A stretch of 64,000 bases of DNA from Pirellulales bacterium (lineage in GTDB: Bacteria > Planctomycetota > Planctomycetia > Pirellulales > Lacipirellulaceae): assembly GCA_019636345.1 (NCBI GenBank), contig JAHBXQ010000001.1, positions 835,985 to 899,984 of the forward strand, in the 5' to 3' direction. The first letter of the stretch is position 1. Each line of letters starts with the position of its first letter. This document shows positions 7,619 to 17,075 of the stretch, piece after piece. The position numbers were made by a program, and so were the translations under genes. The notes under the pieces are model-generated. The model searched no databases. It was not told the origin of the DNA and was given only the letters and a program-made list of their open reading frames with translations.

Positions 7619-9213
7619 CGGGTTCTCGTTCTGCCCGCGCGGCGACCAGCGACGCAAAGACCGCCCAAGAGCAGGGCGACTGCGGTCGGCTCGGGGACGG
7701 CATTGGAGGAGGCGGTCAGGGGGAGATTGAGCGCGCTGTCGCCGTAGTTTCGCTGCCAGAGCAGGAAGTCGCGGCCATCGACGTCGCCGTCTCCGTTGGC
7801 GTCGCCGTTGCCCGCCGAGGCGCCGCCGCTGGTCCCGAAGCCGGCGAGCCAGATCGCCAAATCGTCGTCGTCGACGCTCGCATCGGCGTCGAAGTCGCCC
7901 GGGACGAGCGCATTCGTCCTTATGCGATAGATGCTGCCCGTGGCCGAGCTGAAGGAGCCGAAGTTGACGATGTAGAGATTCCCCACGGCGTCCTCGCCGA
8001 ATGACACGGGCGACGTCAGCGAGCCGACGTCGGGAATGAGCATGCCGCTGATGATCTGTCGGGTCCCGATCGGGTCGGCCGGATCGAACATCCAATAGCG
8101 TCCCGAGCCGTAGTCGCCGAAGATGTACTTGCCGCGCAAGGTCGGGTCGGGGCCGCGGTAGATGTACCCCCCCGTGACCGAGGTGCCGGCGAAATCGGAG
8201 CCGGTGCGCGGGTACTCGTAGACCGGATCGGTGGCGCCGGGCGCGGAACCGCCGACTCCGCCGGACGGGGTGGCGATCGTCCCTTCGCGCAATCGCCAGC
8301 CGTAGTTGATTCCCCCGGGCGCGCCGGCCGGGTGAACGTTGATCTCCTCCCGGGCGGTTTGACCGACGTCGCCAATCCAGAGATCGCCGGTCGCTCGGTC
8401 GAAACTGGACCGCCAGGGGTTCCGCAGGCCGTAGTCGAAGATCTCGTCGTCCCCCGTGATCCCCACGAAGGGGTTGTCGGCAGGAATCGCATAGTTGCGA
8501 TTCGCGTCGTCGGGAAAGTCGTCGCCGTTCACGTCGATCCGCAGGGCTTTGCCCAAGAGATTGTTGGTGATGTCCTGCGAGTTGCCTGTGCCGGACGTGT
8601 GGCCGTTGCCGATATCGTTCGATCCCCCGCCGTCGCCCGACATGATGTAGAGATAGTTGTTGACCGGGCTGAACCCGATCCAACCGCCGTTGTGATTGTC
8701 CTGAGGCTGGACGTAGCTGAGAACTCGATTGAAGCTCGTCCCGGCGACATTCGGGTTGGCCGTGACTTGGTACTCGCGGATCTCGTTGCTAAAGGGGGAG
8801 ACGGCTCCGCCGAGGTTGATTCCGCCGTTGTCGATCGTGACGTTGACGTAGAATTTGCCGTTGTCGGCAAAGTCAGGGTGGAAGGCGAGCCCCAGGAGCC
8901 CCCCTTCGCCTACGGCGTCGGTTCCCGAAATGGACAAAAACGGGGTCGGCAACAGCGTCTTCGTCGCGACGTCAATGATGCGAATCTGTCCCCCCTTGGT
9001 GAGGACGAACAATCGGTCGCGATCGCCGGGGGCGTGCGTGACGTAGACCGGTTGCGCGAGGCCCGTCGCCATTCGCTCGGCGCCGACGATGGCGGCCTGC
9101 CCGGTCGGCACGGCGACAAACAGCGGGGCGGCGGCAAGGGCGATCAGAAAGCAGAAGGAGCGGAGGAGTCCGCGGCAACCCGGCAGGTTGCAGATTCGAA
9201 AGCAAGCGGCCAT
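7615..9213 (-). CDS. PQQ-dependent sugar dehydrogenase with dockerin-like and PEP-CTERM tail
   Basis: 532 residues from an ATG at 9213. The longer open frame upstream lacks a signal peptide at its start, whereas this start gives one ending near GQA-A (about residue 40). Residues about 45-430 are a glucose/sorbosone dehydrogenase beta-propeller containing LGLAFHPDF and the catalytic-type His174 in QDNHNGGWIGF. A dockerin-like Asp-rich pair follows: GDFDADASVDDDDLAIW and GDANGDGDVDGRDFLLW. The end, VPEPTAVALLLGG plus an Arg-rich tail, is a PEP-CTERM-type anchor. It probably oxidises sugars outside the cytoplasm using PQQ, with calcium bound by the dockerin-like loops. It converges on the carbonic anhydrase gene, their stop codons sharing bases. 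Confidence 0.9.
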   Translation of the reverse strand: MAACFRICNLPGCRGLLRSFCFLIALAAAPLFVAVPTGQAAIVGAERMATGLAQPVYVTHAPGDRDRLFVLTKGGQIRIIDVATKTLLPTPFLSISGTDAVGEGGLLGLAFHPDFADNGKFYVNVTIDNGGINLGGAVSPFSNEIREYQVTANPNVAGTSFNRVLSYVQPQDNHNGGWIGFSPVNNYLYIMSGDGGGSNDIGNGHTSGTGNSQDITNNLLGKALRIDVNGDDFPDDANRNYAIPADNPFVGITGDDEIFDYGLRNPWRSSFDRATGDLWIGDVGQTAREEINVHPAGAPGGINYGWRLREGTIATPSGGVGGSAPGATDPVYEYPRTGSDFAGTSVTGGYIYRGPDPTLRGKYIFGDYGSGRYWMFDPADPIGTRQIISGMLIPDVGSLTSPVSFGEDAVGNLYIVNFGSFSSATGSIYRIRTNALVPGDFDADASVDDDDLAIWLAGFGTSGGASAGNGDANGDGDVDGRDFLLWQRNYGDSALNLPLTASSNAVPEPTAVALLLGGLCVAGRRAGRTRTR

Positions 9214-9362
9214 GATTCTCTCTGTTCCGGTGACAACGTGCGGCGACAGGTCGCGAGCAATCGTGGCGGCGTCGCGACCGGTCCCTCCAAGATAACGCCA
9301 TGTCGCGCGGGGCGCCAAACCTTTCTGCTCGTCGTTTCGCTTCACATTCACTCGCTGAACGC

Positions 9363-10385
9363 ATGATTGCTGATTTGCGCAATAAACTTGCAGAGATCCC
9401 GCGAATCCGACTCGGCAATTTGCCGACGCCGCTAGTGGATTTGCCTCGGATCGCCGCCGAATACGGCGGGCCGCCGCTGGGGATCAAGCGGGACGATCTG
9501 ACCGGCTTGGCGACCGGAGGAAACAAGACCCGCAAACTTGAGTTTCTCGTCGCCGACGCAGTCCGGCGCGGGTGCGACTGTCTGATCACCGCCGGGGGGC
9601 CGCAATCGAACCACTGCCGGCAAACCGCCGCGGCGGCGGCGATCGCGGGGCTCGAGTGCCATCTCGTCCTCGGGGGCGAACCGCAACCGCGGGTCGGCAA
9701 TCTGCTGCTCGACGAGTTGCTGGGAGCGACGATCCACTGGACTCCCCGCGAGCGACGAACAGCGCGAATGGAGGAGCTTGCCGCCGAGTTGATCCGCGTC
9801 GGGCGCTGTCCCGACGTCATTCCGGTCGGCGGTTCCAACGCCCGCGGGGCGCTGGGTTACGTCGCCGCGATGGCCGAGTTGGTCGAGCAGCTTCCGGCTT
9901 GCGGGTCGAGAGCGCCGCACCTCGTGTTTCCGACGAGCTCCGGCGGGACGCAGGCGGGGATCGTGTTGGGGGCCAAGCTCGCGGGATTCGCGGGACGCAT
10001 CACCGCGATCAGCGTCGACCAGATTCCCGACGAGCATGTTCCCGACGAGCGAGCCGAGGAACGCTTCCTGGCTCATGTCGCCACAGTGGCGAACCAAGCG
10101 GCGGCGCTGCTGGGCGTTCCGTCTGTGCTGACGGCCGATGATTTCGCGACGAATTACGACTATCTCGGCGCCGGTTACGGCGTCGTCGGCGACCTGGAAC
10201 GCAAGGCGATTCGGCTGCTGGCGCGACGCGAAGGGGTCCTCGTCGGGCCGGTCTATTCGGGGCGGGCGTTCGGGGCGCTGTTGGACATGGCGCGCCGCGG
10301 CGCGTTCGCGGAAGACGAGGCAGTGGTATTCTGGCACACGGGGGACGAGTCGGCGCTGCACGCCTACGCGGCCGACTTGGCGTGA
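9363..10385 (+). CDS. D-cysteine desulfhydrase / ACC deaminase-like PLP enzyme
   Basis: 340 residues from an ATG at 9363 (MIADLRNKLAEIPRIRLGNLPTP begins the usual family N-terminus; an earlier ATG at 9300 adds 21 atypical residues). The PLP Schiff-base lysine is Lys55 in TGGNKTRKLEF, and the substrate loop is GPQSNHCRQTAA (about 80-90). It is a fold-type II PLP enzyme, cytosolic. Known members degrade D-cysteine to pyruvate, H2S and ammonia, or deaminate 1-aminocyclopropane-1-carboxylate. Sequence alone does not choose between these, though bacterial members of this sub-length are more often D-cysteine desulfhydrases. Confidence 0.88.
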   Translation: MIADLRNKLAEIPRIRLGNLPTPLVDLPRIAAEYGGPPLGIKRDDLTGLATGGNKTRKLEFLVADAVRRGCDCLITAGGPQSNHCRQTAAAAAIAGLECHLVLGGEPQPRVGNLLLDELLGATIHWTPRERRTARMEELAAELIRVGRCPDVIPVGGSNARGALGYVAAMAELVEQLPACGSRAPHLVFPTSSGGTQAGIVLGAKLAGFAGRITAISVDQIPDEHVPDERAEERFLAHVATVANQAAALLGVPSVLTADDFATNYDYLGAGYGVVGDLERKAIRLLARREGVLVGPVYSGRAFGALLDMARRGAFAEDEAVVFWHTGDESALHAYAADLA

Positions 10386-10575
10386 TCGCCCGCTTCGTAC
10401 GCGGCGCCGGTTGTCGGCCGCCTGCCGCGCTTGGCCAGCCGTTCAACTTTGCCTAACTGGCGTCATCGGGCCAATTTGCACGATGTGCGCCTCGTACGGG
10501 CTTGACGCCCGATACTGGCGATGTGGCGCACTGGATGCGCTTGCTTGCATTCATGAACCCTCGCGGAGCCCACGG

Positions 10576-11535
10576 ATGGGAACTGCCCGACGCTACGCGC
10601 CGTTTTTGTTGGTCGGCTGTTGCGCCTTGGCGTCAGGATGCGGGCTCAACACGGCGGTCATCCAAAAAGGGGGCAACGGCCGCCAAGGCGTGCTGTTGAA
10701 CTACTCCTGCGGCGCCGGGGTCTGCGACCCGATCGACCCAGCCAAGCCCACGATCGTCATTACGCACGGGTGGAACCCGCTTCCCAACCGAATCCATACG
10801 ACCTTTGCCGAGTCAGGCGCCCGGGCCCTCCGCTGTCGCTGCGGAGACAGCTACAACATTCTCAGTTGGGACTGGAACGGCGTGCGGGTCAAGGCCCTGA
10901 ACAACGAGCCGGTGCGCATCGGCCGCGAGCAGGGTCGGATGATGGCCGCGGCGCTGATGAGTCGCGGGGTCGACCCGGGCCGCACGCAGATCATCGCCCA
11001 CAGCTTGGGGACGCTCGCCGCAACCCAGGCTGCCGTTTGTCTCGCCCATTCCACGGGAGCCCGAGTTGCGCAGTTGACGCTGCTCGATCCTCCGAAGCAG
11101 TTGCATGAGGAGATCTTCGACAAGCTGTGCGCCACCGGACACGCGCGGTGCGTCGAGAACTACTGGTCGCCCGGGGTGAGCGGCTACGGCGACCATGTGA
11201 GCCGCCCCGGGGTGCAGAACTTCGTGGTGCGCGGCACGACGCCCGTCCGCGGGATCGTCGACCTGAGCATCTCGAACCACGTCTACGTGATGCGCTGGTA
11301 TTACGAGACGATGCGCTGCCCGCAGATGAAGTGCGGATTCCAGAACAGCGTGTTCATCGGCTGCTGCGGATCTCGGGCCTGGCGCGGCGAGTACGCCGAG
11401 GACCAAGCAGAACCGTCCGAGGCCGGCGAACTTGCCGTGCAGGACAAGGCGGGGGCCGTCGACGACGAGCGCCGCGCCGCAGCGGATTCCCCCGTTTACA
11501 CCGCGGCGACGTCGGCCGGGTCTCGGAAGCGATAG
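10576..11535 (+). CDS. Lipase-like alpha/beta-hydrolase lipoprotein
   Basis: 319 residues. A lipoprotein signal ends at LASGC, placing the lipidated Cys at position 22. The rest is an alpha/beta hydrolase: oxyanion region ITHGWNP (62-68), nucleophile elbow AHSLG with Ser143, likely acid Asp171 (LLDPP) and likely catalytic His235 (SNHVYV). This arrangement recalls the pancreatic-lipase group. It is probably membrane-anchored and acts on lipid or ester substrates outside the cytoplasm. The protein has many cysteines. Its C-terminal 40 bases overlap the 3' end of the convergent phoB gene, and the last residues (Ala/Glu-rich, ending SAGSRKR) look unconserved. Confidence 0.82.
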   Translation: MGTARRYAPFLLVGCCALASGCGLNTAVIQKGGNGRQGVLLNYSCGAGVCDPIDPAKPTIVITHGWNPLPNRIHTTFAESGARALRCRCGDSYNILSWDWNGVRVKALNNEPVRIGREQGRMMAAALMSRGVDPGRTQIIAHSLGTLAATQAAVCLAHSTGARVAQLTLLDPPKQLHEEIFDKLCATGHARCVENYWSPGVSGYGDHVSRPGVQNFVVRGTTPVRGIVDLSISNHVYVMRWYYETMRCPQMKCGFQNSVFIGCCGSRAWRGEYAEDQAEPSEAGELAVQDKAGAVDDERRAAADSPVYTAATSAGSRKR

Positions 11536-12200
11536 CCGACGCCCCGGACCGTCTGGATGAGATCGGCGTGGGAGTCGAGCTTCTTCCGCAGGGCGCGGAT
11601 GTGGACGTCGATTGTCCGCTCGAGCACGATCGCATCGTCCCCCAGCGCGACGTCGATAAGCTCGGCTCGCGAGAAGACCCGGCCCGGCTGCCGCAACAGC
11701 GCCGCCAGCAGGCCGAATTCGCTGGGGGTGAGATCCAGCGGGTTGTCGCCCACCGTGACGCGGTGTCGGCGGCGATCGATCATGATGCCTTGGCTGACCA
11801 GCACGTCTCGGTCGCCGCTCCCCTGCTCTTTTCGACGCAGCAGCGCCTGGATGCGCTGCAGCAGCACCTTGACGCTGAACGGCTTGGTGACGTAGTCGTC
11901 GGCGCCGACGGAGAATCCGACGAGTTCGTCGGTTTCCTCGCTGCGGGCGGTGAGCATGAGCACCAACACGTCCTGCAGGGCGAGGTCGGCGCGGATCTGA
12001 CGGCAGACCTCCAAGCCGTCGATCATCGGCAACATGAGGTCCAGGAGGACCAGCTCCGGTACGCGCAAGCGCGCTTCGCGCAGCCCCGACTGCCCGTCGC
12101 GGGCGACCTGGGTCTCGTACCCTTCTTGGCGCAGGTTGTAGTCGAGGACCTCGGACAGCGAGGCGTCGTCCTCGATAATCAGAATGCGGGCTTTTGGCAT
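11496..12200 (-). CDS. phoB: PhoB-type response regulator of phosphate regulon
   Basis: 234 residues from an ATG at 12200. The receiver domain (1-120) has the acidic pair Asp11/Asp12, phospho-acceptor Asp54 (LLDLMLP) and the TAR...KPF switch residues. A winged-helix DNA-binding domain of OmpR/PhoB type follows (about 140-230), with LTPSEFGLLAALL, RAELIDVALGDD and the recognition region RTIDVHIRALRKKL. It is assigned as PhoB because it closes a run of phoR, pstSCAB and phoU on the same strand. It lies 4 bp after the phoU stop, so it is co-transcribed, and it should bind the repeat upstream of pstS. Confidence 0.93.
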   Translation of the reverse strand: MPKARILIIEDDASLSEVLDYNLRQEGYETQVARDGQSGLREARLRVPELVLLDLMLPMIDGLEVCRQIRADLALQDVLVLMLTARSEETDELVGFSVGADDYVTKPFSVKVLLQRIQALLRRKEQGSGDRDVLVSQGIMIDRRRHRVTVGDNPLDLTPSEFGLLAALLRQPGRVFSRAELIDVALGDDAIVLERTIDVHIRALRKKLDSHADLIQTVRGVGYRFRDPADVAAV

Positions 12201-12204
12201 GTCT

Positions 12205-12873
12205 TCAAATCGCGACGTTGTCGCCTCGGTGGCGGGCGATTTCGCCTTCGACCAAATAGATGACGTCCTCCGCAATGTTCGTGGCATGATCGCCGATCCG
12301 TTCGACGTGCCGTGAGGCCGAGTAGAAGTGGAGCGCCGGCTCGACCTCCGACGGGTTCGCGGCGATCAGGTCGTACATGTCCGCAATGACCTGCCGATTG
12401 AGCCCGTCGACTTCATCGTCGCGGAGACAGACCTCGCGGGCCGCCTCGACGTCGAGACGCACGAAGGCGTCCAACGCGTCTCGGACCATCGAGATCGCGA
12501 TCTCGGCCATTTGGTCGAGGTTGGCGGGGGGGTCGAACTCGGGGTGCATCACCAAGCTGCGGGCCCGTTCGCCGATGTTGACGGCGAGGTCGGCGATCCG
12601 TTCCAGGTCTGTGTTGATCTTCATCACCATCGCGACGCGGCGCAGGTCGACCGCGACCGGCTGGTGGAGCGCGAGGATCTTCAGGCAGTCTTCCTCGATC
12701 TGCACCTCGCGGCGATTGACCTGTTCCTCGTCGGCCATCACTTCGCGGAGCCCGTCGGTGTTCAGTTCTCGCAGCGCCTCGCATGCGCGGTAAACCATCT
12801 GCTCGACGACCGCCGACTGGTCGAGGAGGCTTTGCTCCAAATCTTTCAGGTCGCGTTGCAGGTGCTTTGACAT
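12205..12873 (-). CDS. phoU: PhoU, phosphate signalling negative regulator
   Basis: 222 residues, the usual PhoU length. There are two three-helix bundles, each with the metal-binding signature: DLERIADLAVNIGERA in the first and HVERIGDHATNIAEDVIYL in the second. The N-terminus, SKHLQRDLKDLEQSLLDQ, is typical. In known systems PhoU links the PstSCAB transporter to the PhoR kinase and shuts off signalling when phosphate is ample. It sits between pstB (104 bp gap) and phoB (4 bp gap), all on the minus strand, consistent with a single operon. Confidence 0.95.
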   Translation of the reverse strand: MSKHLQRDLKDLEQSLLDQSAVVEQMVYRACEALRELNTDGLREVMADEEQVNRREVQIEEDCLKILALHQPVAVDLRRVAMVMKINTDLERIADLAVNIGERARSLVMHPEFDPPANLDQMAEIAISMVRDALDAFVRLDVEAAREVCLRDDEVDGLNRQVIADMYDLIAANPSEVEPALHFYSASRHVERIGDHATNIAEDVIYLVEGEIARHRGDNVAI

Positions 12874-12977
12874 ATGGCGGAGTCAGGGACGATGCGGTTC
12901 TTGGAGGACAGTTCGGGGGGAGGCGGAATCCAGGATGCACGCGGGGAGTGCGAGGCTCGAACGCCGGCTGAGCGAGA

Positions 12978-13901
12978 TCAACCGAACCGCCCCGTGATAT
13001 ACTCCTCGGTTTGCTTCTCTTTGGGCTTCGTAAAGATTTCGTTGGTCGGCCCGGCTTCGATGAGGCGGCCTTCGTAGAAGAAGGCTGTTTGGTCGGAGAC
13101 CCGAGCCGCCTGCTGCATGTTGTGCGTCACGATGACGATCGTGTAGTTGTCCTTGAGTTCAAAAATGAGATCTTCGACGCGAGCGGTGCTTTTGGGATCG
13201 AGCGCCGAGGCGGGTTCGTCCATCAGCAGCACGTCGGGGCTGGTGGCCAGCGCCCGGGCGATGCACAGCCGTTGCTGCTGGCCGCCGGAGAGTTGCAGCG
13301 CCGACGTATCGAGTCGGTCCTTCACCTCGTCGAACAGCGCTGCCTGCTGCAAGCAGCGTTCGACGATTTCGTCCAGCACCTCGCGGCGGCGAATTCCCGC
13401 CACCCGCGGGCCATAGGCCACGTTTTCGTAGATCGTCTTGGGGAAGGGGTTCGACTTCTGAAAGACCATGCCGACGCGCTTGCGGAGCTCGACGACGTCG
13501 GTCCGCGGGCGGTAGATGTCCTGATCGTCCAGCAGGATGGAGCCCTCGACGCGGGTCCCCTCGATCATGTCGTTCATGCGATTGAGACACCGCAGGAAGG
13601 TGCTCTTGCCGCACCCCGAGGGGCCGATGAGGGCCGTGACGTGTCGCTCGGGGACCGCCAGGGTGATGCCGTGCAGCGCCTGATGCTCGCCGTAGTAGAA
13701 GTTGACCCGCTCGGCGGTCACTTTCTTGGGGAGCTTCTTGATTTCCGCCGCGGTCGGCGGGGCGACATTGGAGTCGGTGCGCATCATCGGCGGGCGTAGC
13801 GGGGGCTGGCTCGACATCGTTTCGCTCATGTCGGATCGGCCGCGGAGGGCCGACTCCTGGCTCGCTGGCGCCGAATCGGCGGGTGGAAAGACTGTCGCCA
13901 T
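12978..13901 (-). CDS. pstB: Phosphate ABC transporter ATP-binding protein PstB
   Basis: 307 residues from an ATG at 13901. Walker A is GPSGCGKST, the PstB-typical stretch [10 protein letters not shown] follows, the Q-loop is [16 protein letters not shown], the signature is LSGGQQQR and Walker B is VLLMDEP, with the switch His in THNMQQA. The core is a full-length PstB. The N-terminal extension of about 50 low-complexity residues is longer than usual, and internal ATGs (for example near 13829) could be the real start. It powers phosphate import with PstA and PstC. Confidence 0.93.
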   Translation of the reverse strand: MATVFPPADSAPASQESALRGRSDMSETMSSQPPLRPPMMRTDSNVAPPTAAEIKKLPKKVTAERVNFYYGEHQALHGITLAVPERHVTALIGPSGCGKSTFLRCLNRMNDMIEGTRVEGSILLDDQDIYRPRTDVVELRKRVGMVFQKSNPFPKTIYENVAYGPRVAGIRRREVLDEIVERCLQQAALFDEVKDRLDTSALQLSGGQQQRLCIARALATSPDVLLMDEPASALDPKSTARVEDLIFELKDNYTIVIVTHNMQQAARVSDQTAFFYEGRLIEAGPTNEIFTKPKEKQTEEYITGRFG

Positions 13902-13935
13902 AGGGGTTCGTTCAATCCGGGCTCGGGACGAGCGG

Positions 13936-14820
13936 CTACCATTGGACACGCTTCCCGAACTTGTAACGCAAGTAGACCGCAAGCGCGTTCATCACGATCA
14001 GCACCGTCAGCAGGACGATGATCGCCGCGGCGGCGACCTCGTGAAACGCCTCGTCGGGCATGTCGGTCCAGTAGTAGATTTGCATCGGCAGGGCGGTGAA
14101 TTCGTCCTTGGCGAGGTTCTGGGGGACCTTGCGGACGATCGTCGCGGCCCCGATGGCGACCAGCGGAGCCGCCTCGCCCAGGGCTCGCGACAGCGACAAA
14201 ATGACCCCGGTCAGCATTCCCGGCAGGGCCGCGGGCAACAATTGCCGCCAGATGGTCTGCCATCGCGTCGCCCCCAAGGCGTACGAGGCCTGCCGAATGG
14301 TGTTGGGGACTGCCCGCAACGCTTCCTGGGCCGACAGGATCACGATCGGCAGCACGACGAGGCTCATCGTGAGGGCCCCCGCGAGAACGCTGCGGCCGAG
14401 GTTCAGTTGTCGCACGAACAGCCCCAGGCCGAGGATGCCGTAGACGATCGACGGCACGCCGGCCAAGTTGGCGATGTTCGTCTGAATGATCGTCCGCATC
14501 CGGCTGGGGGGAGCATACTCTTCAAGATAAATGGCGGCCCCGATGCCGGCCGGCACGGCGATCAGCGCGGTCAGCCCAATCAAGTAGAGGCTGCCGACCA
14601 GCGGCACGAGGATGCCGGTCCGCGCGGCCGCGTAGGAAGGTTTGCGTTGCAGAAACGACCAGTCCAAACGGTCCCAGCCGAACTGGAACGTCTTCCACAG
14701 AATCGCCGCCAGCATCAACAGGCAAATCGTCATGCACGTGCCGCACGCAATCGCGAACATCCGCGACAACAGCGGAGCGTACGGCCGGCCGGGGGCTTCG
14801 TAGGCGAGAGGTCGGGGCAT
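13936..14820 (-). CDS. pstA: Phosphate ABC transporter permease PstA
   Basis: 294 residues from an ATG at 14820 ([11 protein letters not shown]). There are six hydrophobic segments and the permease coupling motif [10 protein letters not shown] near residues 230-240, with the PstA-like [15 protein letters not shown] before it. An alternative ATG at 14952 overlaps the pstC stop in an ATGA arrangement and would add 44 residues. Those read as translated spacer (Pro/Thr-rich, no conservation signal), so I prefer the shorter form, but coupling to pstC would favour the longer one. It forms the membrane channel with PstC. Confidence 0.9.
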   Translation of the reverse strand: MPRPLAYEAPGRPYAPLLSRMFAIACGTCMTICLLMLAAILWKTFQFGWDRLDWSFLQRKPSYAAARTGILVPLVGSLYLIGLTALIAVPAGIGAAIYLEEYAPPSRMRTIIQTNIANLAGVPSIVYGILGLGLFVRQLNLGRSVLAGALTMSLVVLPIVILSAQEALRAVPNTIRQASYALGATRWQTIWRQLLPAALPGMLTGVILSLSRALGEAAPLVAIGAATIVRKVPQNLAKDEFTALPMQIYYWTDMPDEAFHEVAAAAIIVLLTVLIVMNALAVYLRYKFGKRVQW

Positions 14821-14948
14821 CGGGTGGAAGGCTTGAGGCGTAAGGACTGAGACTTGAGGGGCGAGGGGGAGCGTTGTTGCTGGAGGGGACTCAGGCGTCG
14901 TCAGTTCCGGCTCTTGACCTCTGACGCCCGCCCTCTCCCTCTCCCGCG

Positions 14949-15875
14949 TCATTCATACTTTTCCCGCATTCGGGAGAGGATCCACTGGGCCACGACGTTC
15001 AACAGCAGCGTGATCAGGAACAACGCCATGCCGACGGCGAAGATCGAGCGATGTTCGGGCGTGCCGGCCGCCGCGTCGCCTTGGCTGACCTCGACGATGT
15101 AGGCTGTCATCGTCTGGATGCTCTTGAGCGGATTGAGCGTCAACTGAGGCGTGGCTCCGGCGGCAAGGGTGACGGCCATCGTCTCGCCGATCGCCCGGGC
15201 GATCGCCAGCAGGAACGACGCCATGATTCCCGACAACGCCGCGGGAACGACCACGCCCATCGTGACGTCGAGTTTGGTCGCCCCCAGGGCGAACGCTCCC
15301 TCGCGCAGCGAGCGAGGCACCGATCGCAGCACGTCCTCGCTCAGAGAGGTGATCATCGGCAGGATCATCACCCCGACGACGATCGACGCGTTGAGAGCGT
15401 TGAAAAAGTCGGCCTCGGGGAACGCCCGGCGAATCAGCGGCGAGACGAACACGACCGCCACGTAGCCGAATACGACCGACGGGATGCCGGCCAGGATCTC
15501 CAAGAGCGGCTTGACGACGTGCCGCACCCCGGGGCTTGCATACTCGCTGAGGTAGATTGCCGTGCCCAGGCCCAGCGGGATGGCGATCAGCGCCGCTCCT
15601 CCCGACACCAGCGCCGTGCCGCAGACCAACGGGAGAATTCCGTACTGCGGCGGAGAGAACAGCGGCGACCACCGGGTCCCCGTGAGGAACTCCGTCAGCG
15701 AGACCTCGCGGAAGAACGGGATCGACTGGCTGAGCAGCACCAGCACGATCCCCGCGGTCGTCGCCACGGACGCTGCGGCGCAGGTCGCCAGCACGACGTG
15801 CATGAACGACTCGAACCACCGCCGGCGCGGGGCGTCGGCGACGGGAGACTCGAGCGTAGGCGCGGCGGACGACAT
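14949..15875 (-). CDS. pstC: Phosphate ABC transporter permease PstC
   Basis: 308 residues from an ATG at 15875; a GTG at 15896 would add seven residues. A hydrophobic N-terminal segment follows a short cytoplasmic lead, then PstC-typical TGTRWSPLFSPPQYGILPL, five further membrane helices and the coupling motif RAIGETMAVTLAAG. The region EYASPGVRHVVKPLLEIL is strongly PstC-like. It forms the phosphate channel with PstA. The gap to pstS is about 60 bp. Confidence 0.93.
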   Translation of the reverse strand: MSSAAPTLESPVADAPRRRWFESFMHVVLATCAAASVATTAGIVLVLLSQSIPFFREVSLTEFLTGTRWSPLFSPPQYGILPLVCGTALVSGGAALIAIPLGLGTAIYLSEYASPGVRHVVKPLLEILAGIPSVVFGYVAVVFVSPLIRRAFPEADFFNALNASIVVGVMILPMITSLSEDVLRSVPRSLREGAFALGATKLDVTMGVVVPAALSGIMASFLLAIARAIGETMAVTLAAGATPQLTLNPLKSIQTMTAYIVEVSQGDAAAGTPEHRSIFAVGMALFLITLLLNVVAQWILSRMREKYE

Positions 15876-15936
15876 GATCGGCGACTCGGCGGACACGCGA
15901 GGTTCGCAGGCGGAGGTCTTGATTCGAACAGGCCTG

Positions 15937-16875
15937 TTACGGGAGCGACGCTTTGAGCGTTGCCAAGTTCTGCTGTTGCACGTCGTCCGGAGGCTGGACG
16001 TAGCCCCGCGCCTTGGCGAAGTCGCCGCAGTTCTCGACGAAGAATTTGACGAAGGCGGCCGCTTCGGGGCGCTTGAGCGACTCTTTGTTCACGTAGATGA
16101 ACAGCGGGCGAGACAGCGGGGCGTAGGAGCCGTCGACCACGGTCTCGGTCGAGGGTTTGACGGGGCCGTTGCCGTTGTCGATCGCGATCAGCTTGAGCTG
16201 ATCCTTGTACTCGATGTAGTACGCGTAGCCGAAGTATCCCAGGCTTCCCTTCTCGCCCACAACACCGCGAACGAGCATGTTGTCGTTCTCGCTCATCGTG
16301 TAGTCGGAGCGGCTCTGCTTCGCTTTGCCGTTGATAACCTCGGTGAAGTAGTCGAAGGTCCCCGACGCGGTGCCGGCGCCGTACAGCTTGAGCGGTTCGT
16401 CGGGCCAGCCTTCGCTAATTTGGTTCCAATTCGTGACGGTCCCCTCGGCCTCGGGACGCCAGATCGCCTTGAGCTGCTCGACTGTAAGCGAATCGCACCA
16501 GTCGTTCGCCACGTTCGCCGTCACCGCCAAGCCGTCGTAGCCGATCGTGAACTCGACGTACTCAATGCCCGCGGCGGCAGCCTCTTGTTCTTCAGCCTCT
16601 GTGATCGGACGCGAAGCATTGCAGACGTCGATTTCCTTCTGCAGAAAGCGACTCATCCCAGCGCCGGTGCCGGTGATGGCGATCGACGCGCTGACCCCTT
16701 CGTTTTCATTGCTGAACTCTTCGCCCGCGACCTCGGTGATCGGCGCCACGGTGCTGGAACCGGCGATCTGAATCGTGCCGCTGAACTCGCCGCCGGAGCA
16801 GCCTGCGATTGTCGCGACGACGGTCACAAGTCCAGCCAGAGCCCGAAGGTCGCGACCGGCGTGGGAAGGAGACAT
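15937..16875 (-). CDS. pstS: Phosphate-binding lipoprotein PstS
   Basis: 312 residues. The signal peptide ends at a lipobox IAGC, with lipidated Cys26. The phosphate-binding loops are visible: AGSSTVAP near 38-45 and YGAGTASGTFDYF further on, plus the Ser/Asp-rich region SDYTMSENDN. This periplasmic protein captures phosphate and hands it to PstCA. It belongs to the PstS/SphX type with the EYVEFTIGYDGLAV core. It is the first pst gene after a candidate Pho box at 16957-16978, so it should be the most strongly induced gene of the cluster under phosphate limitation. Confidence 0.94.
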   Translation of the reverse strand: MSPSHAGRDLRALAGLVTVVATIAGCSGGEFSGTIQIAGSSTVAPITEVAGEEFSNENEGVSASIAITGTGAGMSRFLQKEIDVCNASRPITEAEEQEAAAAGIEYVEFTIGYDGLAVTANVANDWCDSLTVEQLKAIWRPEAEGTVTNWNQISEGWPDEPLKLYGAGTASGTFDYFTEVINGKAKQSRSDYTMSENDNMLVRGVVGEKGSLGYFGYAYYIEYKDQLKLIAIDNGNGPVKPSTETVVDGSYAPLSRPLFIYVNKESLKRPEAAAFVKFFVENCGDFAKARGYVQPPDDVQQQNLATLKASLP

Positions 16876-16956
16876 GAATTTCTGCTGGAATAGGATGCTG
16901 GGGCAGTTGGCCGTCGGCGGCCGCCTGCGGCCGCCGTGCCCAGAGGCTAGCAGGCT

Positions 16957-16978
16957 TCTGTGAAGAAAATGTTAAGAA
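16957..16978 (-). promoter_or_regulatory. Candidate Pho box upstream of pstS
   Basis: On the minus strand two adjacent 11-base direct repeats read TTCTTAACATT and TTCTTCACAGA, identical at 8 of 11 positions. Two 11-base direct repeats are the layout of a Pho box, and the TTAACA/TTCACA cores spaced 11 bases apart also match the PhoP-type TT(A/C)ACA repeats. A weak TAGCCT element lies 7 bases downstream and might act as the -10. The site is 82 bp upstream of the pstS start and downstream of phoR. Function is inferred from position and form. Confidence 0.7.
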
Positions 16979-17075
16979 ACGTGGGGCTTGTCCACCATCT
17001 GTCCAACCGGCACGAGCGACCATTTTGCCTGAATCGGCATGGAGTCGGCGGCCGGAGCGTCGCCTGTCGATCGGC

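Noticed and set aside
14821-14952. 44-residue N-terminal extension of PstA from an ATG at 14952
   Set aside because: Pro/Thr-rich and spacer-like; kept only as an alternative because it overlaps the pstC stop in ATGA form.
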